Shown here one piece after another: positions 21,064 through 32,139 of a DNA stretch of 64,000 bases (within the stretch, counting starts at the first letter, position 1; each line of letters begins with the position of its first letter). The position numbers were made by a program, and so were the translations under genes. The notes under the pieces were generated by a model. That model did no database searches and was not told where the DNA came from. It saw only the letters and a program-made list of their open reading frames with translations. The stretch comes from Argyresthia goedartella (Eukaryota; Arthropoda; Insecta; Lepidoptera; Argyresthiidae), in NCBI GenBank assembly GCA_949825045.1, contig OX463809.1, forward strand, positions 957,501 to 1,021,500. Reading direction: 5' to 3'.

Positions 21064-22997
21064 ATGGCAGAAAAATACGGATCTTGGACTGTTTGCGACT
21101 TAAAAAAAGACTTAAGGTTAAGGAATGCAAGAGTTACTGGAAAAAAGGAGGACCTCATTGAACGGTAATGAACTTATCTATTTTATAACCTCAAAAATTA
21201 CACTCCCTTGGATTATCCTTGGAAATGCCTCAGCCTATTTTTTATTTCAGGCTGGTGGCGTATGATCGCAATAACAATTTTCAATGCAACGCTTTGGAGG
21301 GCCATGATGTAGTAGATCCAATATCATTATCTGGGATTCTTTGGCCGTCAAATGAAAGTTTTACGTCTCTCCAACAAACTTCTGCAGTGCCGCAAATAGA
21401 TATTGTCCACATCAATAACTACTTTCTGAGCGTATATAAGCTTGCTGAAGGAATCAGTATGTGCGCAGCAGTCCACAGAAAAGGTTACAGCATGATGAAG
21501 AATAACTTTTTGTTAGCTGTGGTGGAATCTAAATCTGATGAAAATCATTTTTACCGAGCGCAAGTCAACAGCGAAATGACAAAAGCACTAACTTACTATG
21601 TGAAATTGGTTATTTCCATTGATGGAAGCATCTCCGAAGCTTCATGTGAATGCATTGCTGGCAAAGGGTTTAGAGCGGTGTGCAATCATGTTGCTGTTTT
21701 GTGCTATAGCTTATTACAACTCAAAGAACGAGGTGAATTGTGCATTAAAGAAGCATGCACTAATAAAAAACAAGTTTGGAATATGCCTAAAAAACATAAA
21801 CTGGACATTTCACCGAAAAAAGCAGAACTTATAAATTACACTGTACCAGTGTATAAAGTACAAAAAAAACAAAAAGGGAATTTATGCTATGACCCAAGAC
21901 CACAAGAATTTAAAAATATGCCAGGCTTTAACGATAATGTTAGAAGTCAAGTAATAAACTACACAGCAAACAAGAAAAGAAGTCTTTGCATCAATGGAGC
22001 ATTTATTGTAGCAAGTGTGCCAGCCATGGCCCATGATCATGACTATTTATCCACTTCAATCATGCATCAAATGATATACAACCGCATTCAGGTTAGCATA
22101 TTTTCAGATGTCTTGGTTTCACCTGTCATGCACCATACTGCAGTGCTAGTCAGAGGGTAGTATATACAGTCAAGAGCACGTCAACCTAATTTACATTTTA
22201 ACTGCAGATTTACATTGCCTGTAACATAACTGACTAGAGTGCACTAATGTAAAGGTTTACATGCTGTCAACTAAACTTGCCTATTACAAAGGGAATATTC
22301 ATTTGAGTTTGTTTTTATTTTATTTTTATTGTGATATCGTTATTTTTAGGTCACAGCAGAGGAAAGAAAATGCCTTGAGAAAACCACACAAGCCCAGAGT
22401 AACTGTCCTACATGGTTTCGGGAACGGTCTATGCGATTAACAGCCTCAAGTGTTGGTACCATTGTTCACATGACTGACAGGAAGGACAAGAAATTGTTAG
22501 TAGAATCTATCATTAATCCAAAACCTTTCCATTCTCCTGCAACTGACTGGGGAAAGAAAAATGAAGCAAAAGCTATCCGTGCATATGAAGAAGCAACCAG
22601 CAACCAAGTTGTAAGATGTGGATTGTTTATTTCGTTAGACCAGCCTTACTTAGCAGCATCTCCTGATGGTCTTGTGCAGTTATTAACTGTTTTAGAAGTC
22701 AAGTGTCCCTACTCAATAAGGGATTCTATAATAACTTCTGAGAGCTTGCCATATTTGAAAATGAAAAACAATGTGCTTCATTTGAAAGCTAACTCAAATT
22801 ACTATTATCAGGTACAAACTCAAATGTACGTCACCGGTCGTGACTTCTGTGACTTTGTCATTTGGACCAAAAATGACTACAAATGTATATCTGTTAAAAA
22901 AAATGATGTAATTATCAATAAGGAAATAATTCCAAGAGCTAAAGACTTTTTTGATAAGTACATGGTCCCAGCCCTAGCTGAGAAGTATTTGATGTAA
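21064..22997 (+). CDS. ISL2EU-like accessory protein: SAP, SWIM zinc finger and YqaJ nuclease (529 aa, three exons)
   Basis: Exons 21064-21164, 21251-22091 and 22350-22997 join in frame through canonical GT-AG sites into 529 codons without a stop. Residues about 7-38 form a SAP DNA-binding motif (WTVCDLKKDLRLRNARVTGK). Near 166-185 is a SWIM finger, CECIAGKGFRAVCNHV (CxC...CxH). Residues 335-500 form a YqaJ/lambda-exonuclease-type PD-(D/E)XK nuclease: WFRERSMRLTASS, DWGKKNEAKAIRAYEE, AASPDG, VLEVKCP (E-x-K) and YYYQVQTQMYVTG. It is read towards the convergent transposase gene. It probably processes DNA ends during transposition, which is inferred from the family. All catalytic positions appear present. 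Confidence 0.9.
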
Positions 22998-23042
22998 GTA
23001 GGTTATAAAATAATAAAAAGTCTATAAGTATAACACAATATT

Positions 23043-24522
23043 TTATTTATTATTTTCACCACCATCCATTATATTATTACGAAAATTTGCTAACATAAAG
23101 CAAACAAATATTATTCTACTTCCTAGTGGTACTAAATTACTTGATAAATACTTAAGAATCTTGTATGTTTTGCCCAAACCAATTATTCTCTCAACATGTA
23201 TTCTACTTGATGATATTATTTTAGAACGACAAAGTTGAGCAGGCTCAAGCTGACCAGACCTTTTTTTCAGAAATTCTGGCATATTTACAGTCACGTCTTT
23301 TGAGGCTAAAATATCTTGAATCTGAAAACCTCGATCTGCCAGTACAATATCATTTTTTTCAAGTAGATGAAACAAACCACACTTTTCAAACAAACATCTG
23401 TCACTGATGGAGCCTCCATAACTATCAGAAACAAAAGTTATATTACCTGTACTAGACATACCAACCAATACTTTCAGTGTATTACAAGATTTGTATGTTG
23501 AATAAGTGAGTTGCTGGGCTACTGGATTTTTGGGCTGATCTATTTTTATCTCTGTACAGTCAATAATTACTGTACTGGTACATTTACGGCCTTTGAACTT
23601 GGCATTTTGTTTGGCAGTTGTTAGTGGTACCCATATATTCAGTTCTTTAAACTGACAATACAGAAAGTTGAGCCATGTTATAAATATACGGCTAACTAGT
23701 GGTTCACTGATGTCAAATTTATATGCCAGTTCTTTATTTATCATGTTACGCCTTAGTTTTACAATAGTAAGAAGAAACTCATTTGCCGGAGACAGGATGC
23801 GAACACTCATACTGCATCCAGATGGATAATACAATAGATGATTTACTGCCGGCCCTAAAATATTAAAAACAAGCCAGAAGTGTTCATGACTATCAAAACC
23901 CGTATAGAAGTTTAGTTCACTTGCAAATTTTCAATACAAAATGTGTTAAGCAGAGTACATGTCATAGTAGATGAATCACATTTCTGCACCTCTCCATATT
24001 TGTCTTTGTTTGCTTCCGTTGTCTCCAAGGGTATTTCAATCTCATTACAAGGTTCCGGTATGATTTGCTTTGATGAACAACTGGCTGGTAACAAAGAATC
24101 CTTGGCTAGTGAACGTTTTGTGGCGCGTTTTTGTCTCTGCTGTGTTGGTTCTCGGGGTTTTTCAGTCCAGCTAAACTGACTTGGTACAGCATCCTTCTTG
24201 AGTCTAGGTTTCGCTGTACAATAACAAAAAATATATTATATACCTAACAGAATTAGAGGTTATATTAGAAATAAAATTAAACTCGCATACAGGTAATGCT
24301 GTTTTTATATTCACGTTACTTACGATTCAGAAGGACAGAATCCAATGGCATTGCATAATCTGTTGGAAGAAAGTGTTGTTTGCAAATGCGTGCATTTTTT
24401 GTTGGGTTGAATTTATCTCTTCTTATAGCTACAATCCACTTTTTTCGCAGCTGTTTATCATTAGGAAACCTGTGCCCTGATTTCCTCATCGAGCAAAAAG
24501 GCACCACACAACACTGAGGCAT
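23043..24522 (-). pseudogene. THAP-DDE_Tnp_4 transposase of the ISL2EU-like element, one frameshift
   Basis: Exon 1 (24522-24324) starts MPQCCVVPFCSMRKSGHRFP and holds a THAP C2CH finger (C-x4-C, later C-x2-H in ICKQHF). The donor GTAAGT and acceptor TACAG join in frame to exon 2 (24213-23043), which gives DAVPS, an AVPxxP-like motif. The DDE domain has IIDCTEIKI (Asp), IVLADRGFQI (Asp) and RIHVERIIG (Glu), as in THAP-associated IS4/IS5-type transposases. Exon lengths total 1370 nt, one short of a multiple of three. The shift lies near 23930, where ...NTFCIE must change frame to reach KFASELNFYTGFDS. An A tract there suggests loss of one A. The transposase is otherwise complete. Confidence 0.88.
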
Positions 24523-24663
24523 TTTGGAACAGCAAAATATATGTATTTGCAACAAAAACAACATTAAATCTTGGAAATTATATAGAATTTGACAGCTTCG
24601 ACAGATAGACTGACCTCCAACGCAACCAGCGCCATCTGCCTTGAGCTTTTGAGATTAGGTGCC

Positions 24664-25710
24664 ATTGGCCACAGCATGGCCAATCTGCCTACAACATGGG
24701 CAGGTCTCACCATGTGGGGTCAATTCACTCACAGTCCCATACGACTGCCGGTTGGTGCGGTCCTTCCTCGTCGGAGGGCCCCTACTCACAGCGCTCCCGG
24801 CAGCTCTCTGTGGCTCCGAAGGATGGGTGACCGTCAACCCCAAATTCTCTGCCCGTCGAGCCTCCTCTTCCAAGAATCCGACCAAGTCGGAGAAGGCGGG
24901 CAGGTCCTCGGCCGACCTCCCGTGAGACTGTTCGAAACGAGTCTGCACGTCAGCGGGTAGGCGGGAAAGTACAATGTACAACAGTAGGTACGACCATTCA
25001 CCAACCGGAAGTCCAAGATTCTCTAGAGCCTTGGTGACGGACAACAAGGGGTTCAAAACCTCCGTCTGTATGGCCCCGACCTTGTTCACAACTGGGATAC
25101 TAAACAAACGGTTCAGTTGGGCATCGGCCAACCTCCGTTTGTTATGGTAACGTCTGACCAACAATTGCCTGGCCGTTTCATAGTTACCCTCCGTAACTGT
25201 CAAATGAGCGACCAGCTCCCTAGGCTCACCCCTCAATGCTGCCACCAGCTGAGCCATCTTGACAGACTTGGTAATGTCCGATCGCATGTGCACCAAACTG
25301 TCGAACAGATTGATGAAGCTCATCCATTCACCGGACACCCCGTCAAAAGTAGGCATAGTTATGGCAGGTAACCTGGACCCCGAACCCTGAAGCGGCAGAG
25401 GTGCTTCAATGTCACCACCATGGCTGGACTCGCGCTGTCTACGTATGTCCGCAGCCTTCTGCGTGATAGCAGCTGCCATCTCCATACATTGGTCGACATC
25501 CCCTAGCAACCGTGACAGCCTGTCAGGTGCGCAACCATCAACTGATTCCGCCTGCGCGGACAATTCGAGCACCCTATTGTAACGTTCCTTAACGTCCATA
25601 GACCGCTCCAATACCACATCATGCCTATCTAAACGGTCTATCAGACCGTGTGCGGAGGAAAACCATCTGAGTTCCTTAGAAACACCCTTCTGGATTTCAG
25701 ATAACGACAT
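24664..25710 (-). pseudogene. BEL-1 gag, N-terminal part (349 codons), cut by insertion
   Basis: Structural protein of the BEL particle. It starts at ATG 25710 (MSLSEIQKGVSKELRWFSSA). A coiled-coil-like N-terminal third precedes the conserved gag core: FDGVSGEWMSFINLFDSLVH, LRGEPRELVAHLTVT, RRYHNKRRLADAQLNRLFSI and YIVLSRLPADVQTRFEQSHG. A first cysteine pair, CPCCRQIGH, appears just before the break. It aligns along its length with BEL-2 gag (61697-63182). The coding sequence leaves BEL at 24664 and resumes in the same frame at 14893; the few extra codons to 24655 belong to the inserted transposon. Confidence 0.88.
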
Positions 25711-26220
25711 GATCGGAACGGTACTTACTCACAATTTGCAGTAACTCAATTTTATTGGACCCTCCAGTCTACAACCCAAACGAGGGAACCCTAAACCACA
25801 ACTTAAACAATGTTGTTTTCCTTAAACAATAGGAACCGAGTTTTATATCTATATAAATTCTGTAAATACAATTTAGTTTCCCTTTATCATTATAACACAC
25901 ACAGATAGTCAATATTAGTTCAAGTTATAAATTGCTATAAACTGAAAACAATGTAATAGCCTGCTATCAATAGATGTAACTACCTATGTTAACCAAAACA
26001 TTCTTCAATAGCATTACTAGACCACTAATAGATTGACTAACTGGTAATTCAATTCAATATCTGTCTATCTACTACCAGCAATAGACCTATAGCTTACAAT
26101 ACTACCAATCTATGTGGATATAGGAACAGCAGTTACCTAATAACCGCCTATACCTACAGATTGATAGTCCCAAATCGTGCGTTCCTGGAGCCCTTGACGG
26201 CTGCAAATCTCAGGAAACCA
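25711..26220 (-). other. BEL-1 untranslated leader
   Basis: AT-rich stretch between the primer-binding site and the gag ATG. No ORF is supported. It would contain packaging and dimerisation signals, which I cannot identify by eye. Confidence 0.6.
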
Positions 26221-26238
26221 CGCTCTAGCTACCAAAAT
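26221..26238 (-). promoter_or_regulatory. BEL-1 primer-binding site
   Basis: On the minus strand the 5' LTR is followed by ATTT and then TGGTAGCTAGAGCG, complementary to a tRNA 3' end finishing in CCA. BEL-2 has TGGTAGCAGGAGCG at the same place. I did not assign the tRNA species. Confidence 0.7.
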
Positions 26239-26796
26239 TGTTCAGGCTTCTCAGCACCTAATGACCTCGTAGGGGCCCATCAGCTACGAGGTAGCGTAGC
26301 GATCAGTTGCCAAGAAGTGTGAACGTCGGCGATTCACCGAGCTAATGTAAATGGAGTCGATCTAACCTGGTCTGTGCTTCGGTCCCGTCAACCTCCTGTC
26401 TCTCTGCAAGGCCCGGGTGCACCCTAGGCTCTTCTTGGTAGACAGGTTCTTCAGCCAACCAGGTATGACTGGCAGGCCAGCTTCGATGAGCACAGTGTTC
26501 CAACACAGGTTATGTTACGTGGGAAAAACCAATCGGCCACGTAAATGCGAACTTTATCTGGTTCGGGGAACCACAACACACTCAGCTATATAGACAATCC
26601 TGAGGGAAACCCGAATACATTCCAGATGGCTTGCGATTTAATTTCAATACCCTAACCTAACCTAACCTAACCAATACGCGTTACATTGCGAGGGCTTTCG
26701 TCTGTCAGTTGTCAAAAACTGCTAGGTTGGCAGCAACGTCAAATTCAAAATGGCCGTTCAGAAACCATCGATCGAATATCGATTCGGAATCGAACA
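26239..26796 (-). repeat. BEL-1 5' LTR
   Basis: 558 bp, TG...CA, near-identical to the 3' LTR. It carries four consecutive CCTAA units near 26650 where the 3' LTR has one. The right duplication GTGTC follows at 26797-26801. Confidence 0.92.
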
Positions 26797-26801
26797 GTGT
26801 C

Positions 26802-27010
26802 TACGACTAAACTGGTCGCAACTTGCCTGACATTTGGAAGTGAGAAATTGATACACTTGGTTTTACCAGCGTTTAACAATAAATTATTAACTGCGAACCA
26901 ATTCATGGTTAGAGACAATTCATCATTACATCAATAAAATCTTCTTTTGTCTTTCAATTTTAAAAACCATTGAATTATCTTCAGCAAACAACAATATGTC
27001 AGTCAATTTA
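26802..27010 (-). pseudogene. Decayed Jockey-like LINE, upstream half
   Basis: The minus strand encodes LTDILLFAEDNSMVFKIERQ (the FADD box mutated to FAED), then MNWFAVNNLLLNAGKTKCI and LPNVRQVATSLVVD, in shifting frames. The same motifs appear in LINE-3 (VLFADDTSLIFKVKRQQ, NWFTVNNLLLNEKKTKCIKF). It joins the 11340-11923 fragment across BEL-1. Confidence 0.75.
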
Positions 27011-27977
27011 TCTTCTTTAAAAGGCAGATCGTTGGTTGGTGTGGAGTGGCGACAGGGAGATTTCAAGCCATTTAGGTATTTTAAAGATGAACCAAAATCT
27101 CCCAAATGGTGTAATAATTAGAAAACGTAATTTCCCACAAAGGACTAACAAATTAGGTACCCCTAATGTTAACGTAGCTGGCAAGTTTTATGTGTTAATT
27201 GGTTTTCTTTAGCCAGAATTTTGACAAATGTGATTCTGGTGTGAGCTGGATTTGGATTATCTCTAAAGCCCGTGGCTTTTCGGTAGCATTTACCAAACGA
27301 CACACTAAATACCCATAAAAGTGAAATCTTCCGATGTTACATTTTCTTGCTAGGATCACGTTTCTAACGTGAGGTGAAGTGTTTTTTTATAAGATAGTTC
27401 AGACCCCGTGTCAAACAAATTCTGAAATCACATTCACTCCTTAACACACACAAAATACCTATAATCATTTTCTCCCTAAATTATACTTTCTTGCTTGGAT
27501 AACCCGCATCAAAATCTGGCCATGGTATTTTCCGGGGGCTGTAATTATGTAAGTTTCATTCTAGGTGACTACCCAACATCCAGCCAAACTCAAACTCAGC
27601 AATGAAAGGCGGAGTGCATGCCAAGAACTATTCCTACAAAATCCAGGAATACTTGCATAGGCTCGCCAAACTCCCCATGCTAAAGGAATGTTTTTTAATT
27701 GCGCGCCCAGTTCTTAATTTTAAGAAAACTAAAAGAATAAATACCTCTCCATTTTGGTAATTCCACGTTACGCTCAACCCATGAAATCCAATTTGTGACT
27801 TGTTCATTTCGCAAGCACACAAAAGACAAACGATCTGAAGTAGGCAAAGAGGTACTTGGTTGAGAGAAAATATTTTCCAAGTAATTAAAAATGCCTGAGA
27901 GGGTAAAATGCCTGGGATTTTCATTGTTTTTTCAACCTTTGTCTTATTTTAAGCAAACAATCTTGTTAACCCTTAAT
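27011..27977. other. No gene recognised
   Basis: AT-rich DNA between the decayed LINE and the RTE element. ORFs of up to 96 codons near 27634-27924 have no family signature. Confidence 0.4.
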
Positions 27978-27987
27978 AACCCTTATT
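27978..27987. repeat. RTE target-site duplication, left
   Basis: AACCCTTATT is repeated exactly at 31204-31213, directly after the (GAA)n tail of the RTE element. Confidence 0.85.
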
Positions 27988-30900
27988 GGGTGGATAACAG
28001 TTGCTCGCGTCCGTAGGTCATACCGACAGATACCCTACACGTGTCCCCCGGATGGTGCCAAATGAGCAGCAACGCCGATCCTCAGGCGGCGGTAAATATC
28101 CTGACCCTCCCCGAGAGGAAGCGGCCTCCAGCGACCGTGAGGACTAAATACCCTCTAAAAGAACTGACTCACCAACCCGCCTTGCTAGCGTGGTGAGCTT
28201 AAAGCAAAAGTTCCCCCATGGAAAGTCCCAATAAGCCCCGGCCCCTAGTCCCCAGCGGCTCCACTATTCCTGGCTACGACAGCGGTCACGGTAACGGTGG
28301 AGCAAGGGGTGCTAAGAATCCCTGGAAGAGATCCGGCTGTCACACCAACCTACTACTGGCTACATATAATACACGGACACTGAGATTGCAAGCGAAGCTG
28401 GAGGAATTTGAAAGGGAAATAACCAACATAAAGTGGGATATCATTAGTCTATGCGAAGTCAGGAGACGCGGAGAAGACACCATATAACTGAACTCAGGTA
28501 ACATGTTGTTTTACCGAGGGGAAGAAAATAAGTCGACAGGTGGTGTGGGCTTCTTAATTAATAAGAAACTAACAAATAATATAATCACAGTCAGCAGTAT
28601 TTCTACTCGGGTAGCCTATGTCATTATAAGATTAAGCAAGCGATACACCCTAAGAATCATCCAAGGGTACGCACCTACAACAGACTACAATGACGAAGAA
28701 GTGGAGGCTTACTATGATGACATCACAAAGGCTCTAAACACTGGAAAGAAAACACAGTTCAATATCATAATGGGTGACTTCAACGCCAAGATAGGCATGA
28801 ATACGGATGAAGAAGCATGTGTCGGAAAACACGGGTACGGAACAAGAAACGACCGCGGCCAGACTCTGGTTAACTACCTGGAGACCAATAAGTTCTTCGC
28901 CATGAACACTTTCTTCAAGAAGAAACCACAAAGAAAGTGGACATGGATTAGTCCAGACGGCAAAACTAAGAACGAAATTGACTTCATCTGTGCTGACAAG
29001 AAACAAATAATCACAGATGTTACAGTCCTCAACACCTTAAAAGGGAGTGTCCACAAAATGGTACGCGCCAACTTCAGGATTAATACCAGATTTGAGAGAA
29101 CTAAACTTCTGAAGAAACCGTTAGCCCAACTCGAGTTTCCCAACGACATCCATGAAGAATTCACAAGAGTGCTACTGACAACGCTTAGAAGAACCGATGC
29201 CGAATACTTCGAACAAGACATAGACGCTAAATACAGCCAATTCGTCGACACTATCACCAAAACGGCGAAAGATACATTTGGAAGAAAGGCCCAATCAAAG
29301 AACGTATTGTCCCCAGGGACGGAACTAATGCTAGAAGAACGCCGCAACTTACCAGCTGACCAGTTCAACTCACAAGGACACCGCGAGCTAAACAGGAAGA
29401 TATCCAAAGCGATACGCCGCGACATCCGAAAGAGGAACACTGAGAAAATCGAGCGTCTTATAGAGAAGCACAGAGGTCCTAAGATTTTCAGCAGAGTCAC
29501 AACTAATGGCACCAGCCAACTGACAAAACTGGAAAACGAAAATGGAGAGACAACCACTGAGACATCCGAGGTCCTCGACATCATTTCCAAATTCTACGAG
29601 AAGCTATACACATCGAACATGCTTCAACCAACATTTGTGGATACGAAAGACAAACGCGCACCGTTAAGAAGGCACTATACTGAAGACTTGCCCGAAATCA
29701 GCTCATATGAGATTAAGATGGCATTGAAAAAGCTTAAGAAGTATAAAGCCCCAGGAGTCGACGGGATAACCACGGAGCTACTAAAGGCAGGAGGACGCGC
29801 AGTGCTAAAAGAGCTACGATGGCTTTTCAACGAAGCTCTCTTCACGGGAGAAGTACCAACCAAGTGGCGTAACAGTATTGTCGTTCTCTTCCACAAAAAA
29901 GGTTCAAAAACCAACCTGAAAAACTACCGCCCAATATCACTGCTCAGTCAGGTGTATAAAGTGTTCTCTCGTGTCATAACGACAAGAATCACTTCTCGAC
30001 TTGACAGTACCAACTAAGGGAGCAAGCGGGGTTGAGGGGAGGTTTTGGTACCATTGACCACATATTCACGATAAGGCAAGTGATACAGAAGACGCAAGAA
30101 TACAACAAACCACTTTACCTTGCCTTTATCGACTATGAGAAAGCGTTCGACTCCGTGGAACACTGGGCTGTTGTGCAGTCTCTGCAGCGATGTCAGATCG
30201 ACCAGCGATACATCCAGCTTCTGACGAGCCTCTACAATTCTGCTACGATGACAGTGCAAATACAAGGCTCCACAACGACTGTTCCAGTCAAAAGAGGCGT
30301 ACGCCAAGGAGATGTCATATCTCCGAAGCTCTTCACTAACGCACTAGAAGATATCTTCAAAACCCTTGACTGGGACGGACTGGGTATAAATGTGGATGGA
30401 GAGCACCTGAATCACCTCCGATTTGCAGACGACATCGTCATACTGGCTGAAACCCCCACAGAACTGGGAAAGATGCTCAACGATCTGTGCCACGCATCTC
30501 TCCGGGTAGGTCTTAAAATGAATTCGGACAAGACTAAGGTTATGGGCACGACCGATATGTCCCAAGATCCGATCACAGTAGACGGCCGAGTGATGGAGCA
30601 AGTGGAGGAGTATAACTACCTAGGGCAGATCATCAGACTGGGACGGGACTCGCTGGATCGCGAGATTGACCGAAGAATCCAGCTTTCTTGGGGAGCATTC
30701 GGAAAGCTCAAGGACGTCTTCCACTCCAAGATCCCTCAATCGCTGAAGACTAGAGTCTATAACCAGTGTGTTCTCCCGGTGATGACTTACGCTTGCGAGA
30801 CATGGACGCTTACTGCCGGGATGATGAACAAACTTAGAGTCACACAAAGAGCGATGGAAAGGTCGATGCTCGGAGTGTCCCGCCGCGACATGATAAGAAA

Positions 30901-31203
30901 CGAGCTCATCCGCCAACGCACTAAAGTTACCGATATAGGAAAACGAGTCGCGCGACTTAAATGGCAATGGGCTGGACACATCTGTCGCAGAAATGACGGA
31001 AGATGGAGCTCGAAAGTTTTGTTCTGGAGACCCCGCACAGGAAAAAGAAGCGTTGAAAGACCTGCGACACGGTGGTCCGACGACATAAAGATCACGGCCG
31101 GCCTATCCTGGACGAGAATGGCCGCGGACCGCACAAGATGGAGGACAACTGGGGAGGCATATGTCCAACGGTGGACGGTGAAATGCTGAAGAAGAAGAAG
31201 AAG
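27988..31203 (+). mobile_element. Full-length RTE-clade non-LTR retrotransposon
   Basis: A 3216-bp unit with a GC-rich 5' UTR (27988-28217), one endonuclease-RT coding region and a short GAA-repeat tail (31189-31203), typical of RTE elements. The 10-bp target duplication defines both ends, so the copy is not 5' truncated. Confidence 0.9.
28218..31189 (+). pseudogene. RTE endonuclease-reverse transcriptase, broken by one stop and one frameshift
   Basis: Three consecutive frames make up one about 990-residue polyprotein. In 28218-28487, NLLLATYNTRTL and SLCEVRRRGEDTI form the start of the AP-like endonuclease (catalytic Glu in CEVR). An in-frame TAA at 28485 interrupts it. 28503-30017 continues in the same frame: IIMGDFNAKIG, GYGTRNDRGQTL, then the RT start KYKAPGVDGITTELLK and NYRPISLLSQVYK. 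A frameshift at about 30012-30030 leads to 30032-31189: FGTIDHIFTIRQV, AFIDYEKAFDSVEH (motif A), GVRQGDVISPKLF (motif B) and LRFADDIVIL (motif C), ending with the RTE C-terminal WAGHICRR region. The protein is inactive as it stands. Confidence 0.9.
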
Positions 31204-31213
31204 AACCCTTATT

Positions 31214-31984
31214 AATAAACCATTGTTTGGGGCTAGATCAATGTGTGTAAATAGTGTCCAAGGCATTATTATTATTATTGTAATTCTTCAGATAATAGGT
31301 AAAGTTCCTATACATGTACTAATAGTCTTAAGTAGGTAGGTAGTTAGTTGATACTGTAACGGACTTTTCGTTACTAAGGAGTTTTAATTTAATTAGAATA
31401 TTGAATACTCGCTCTATTGTACAATGTACGAGGACTTCTGTACCACTATTTATTTATATTTTGTGTGAGGTAAATGAAGTTATTCAAAACTCAAATATTG
31501 TGACAAGAAAGTCCAAGAAATTTCACATAAAATGCCGGAAGACCTGCTTTACAGCCTATAACATGCTATAACCACAGATTAGATAATAGTTACTTCGTGA
31601 AACCGATAGCGGGGTCACAGACATAAATGACATTCAGAAATGCAGAGCGCCGGTTTAAAGGAATTTCTAAAATTCGCTACTTTTGATGCACCACACTAAT
31701 TAATGTTTACTTTACCAAATTATATTTAACAATTTTATCATTCTTGTACCTAAAAAGCTTACTAGTACAGCTAAATTTATTTTTTCTTATTTATTTTAAT
31801 GAAAATGATGTTAAAACATCCCTATGGGCATAAAGCGAAAACGCGCACGCCCTGCTAAAGCAAGACCTGCCTTAATCATACAATTAAAAGTTATCTAAGT
31901 AATTGGGAAATATTAAACCGCACATCGAAAATACTAATTTGCTGTGCAAATTACTATTTTCGATTCTCCTTGAGGCGAAATGGT
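31214..31984. other. No gene recognised
   Basis: AT-rich intergenic DNA; a short ATT repeat lies near 31266-31280. Nothing else is supported. Confidence 0.4.
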
Positions 31985-32110
31985 ACGGTAGCTGTGAAGG
32001 GTAAAGGGAGTGAGCGAAGCGAAGCCCCCTTTACCCTTCGTGCCAGGTTGAACATTAAGTATTTTGTGGTTGAACATGTAAGAGCATAAGAAACATAAAA
32101 TATTTGATCA
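31985..32110 (+). repeat. Hairpin-bearing repeat, copy 1
   Basis: The perfect 13-bp stem GAAGGGTAAAGGG (31996-32008) / CCCTTTACCCTTC (32027-32039) encloses a GAGCGAAGCGAAG loop. It is followed by 'aggttgaacat' and repeated 'catgtaagagcata' motifs. Relatives: 43400-43500 and 55455-55570. Confidence 0.65.
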
Positions 32111-32139
32111 TGTAAGAGCATAGGAAACATAAGTAGTTT

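Larger units (their letters stand above)
14894..24663. mobile_element. ISL2EU-like (IS4EU-like) two-gene DNA transposon inserted in BEL-1 gag
   Basis: It carries two opposed gene sets: a SAP-SWIM-YqaJ protein (21064-22997, plus) and a THAP-DDE transposase (23043-24522, minus), which is the gene pair I know from the ISL2EU/IS4EU superfamily. The outer ends are imperfect inverted repeats: top left TGGTGGCGCTAGCGTAGTTG and, from the right on the minus strand, GATGGCGCTGGTTGCGTTGG. The left repeat is split by hAT-A at 14946/20992 and resumes as caatttgacagctc. Without hAT-A it would be about 3.7 kb. The limits are set by where the BEL gag frame stops and resumes (AAT at 24666-24664, TGC at 14893-14891). 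A 2-bp target duplication cannot be fixed with certainty. Confidence 0.8.
11929..26796 (-). mobile_element. BEL-1: BEL/Pao LTR retrotransposon, RT-deleted, split by nested DNA transposons
   Basis: Two LTRs (543 and 558 bp, TG...CA) flanked by GTGTC enclose gag, protease, RNase H-like and integrase remnants on the minus strand. Gag is interrupted by the 14894-24663 insertion; the frame resumes on the far side. Without the insert the element would be about 5.1 kb, shorter than a full BEL element because reverse transcriptase and the integrase N-terminus are missing. The LTRs differ by two substitutions and one indel. Confidence 0.92.

Noticed and set aside
28874..29590. 238-codon minus-strand ORF
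   Set aside because: Antisense to the RTE polyprotein, whose motifs are on the plus strand.
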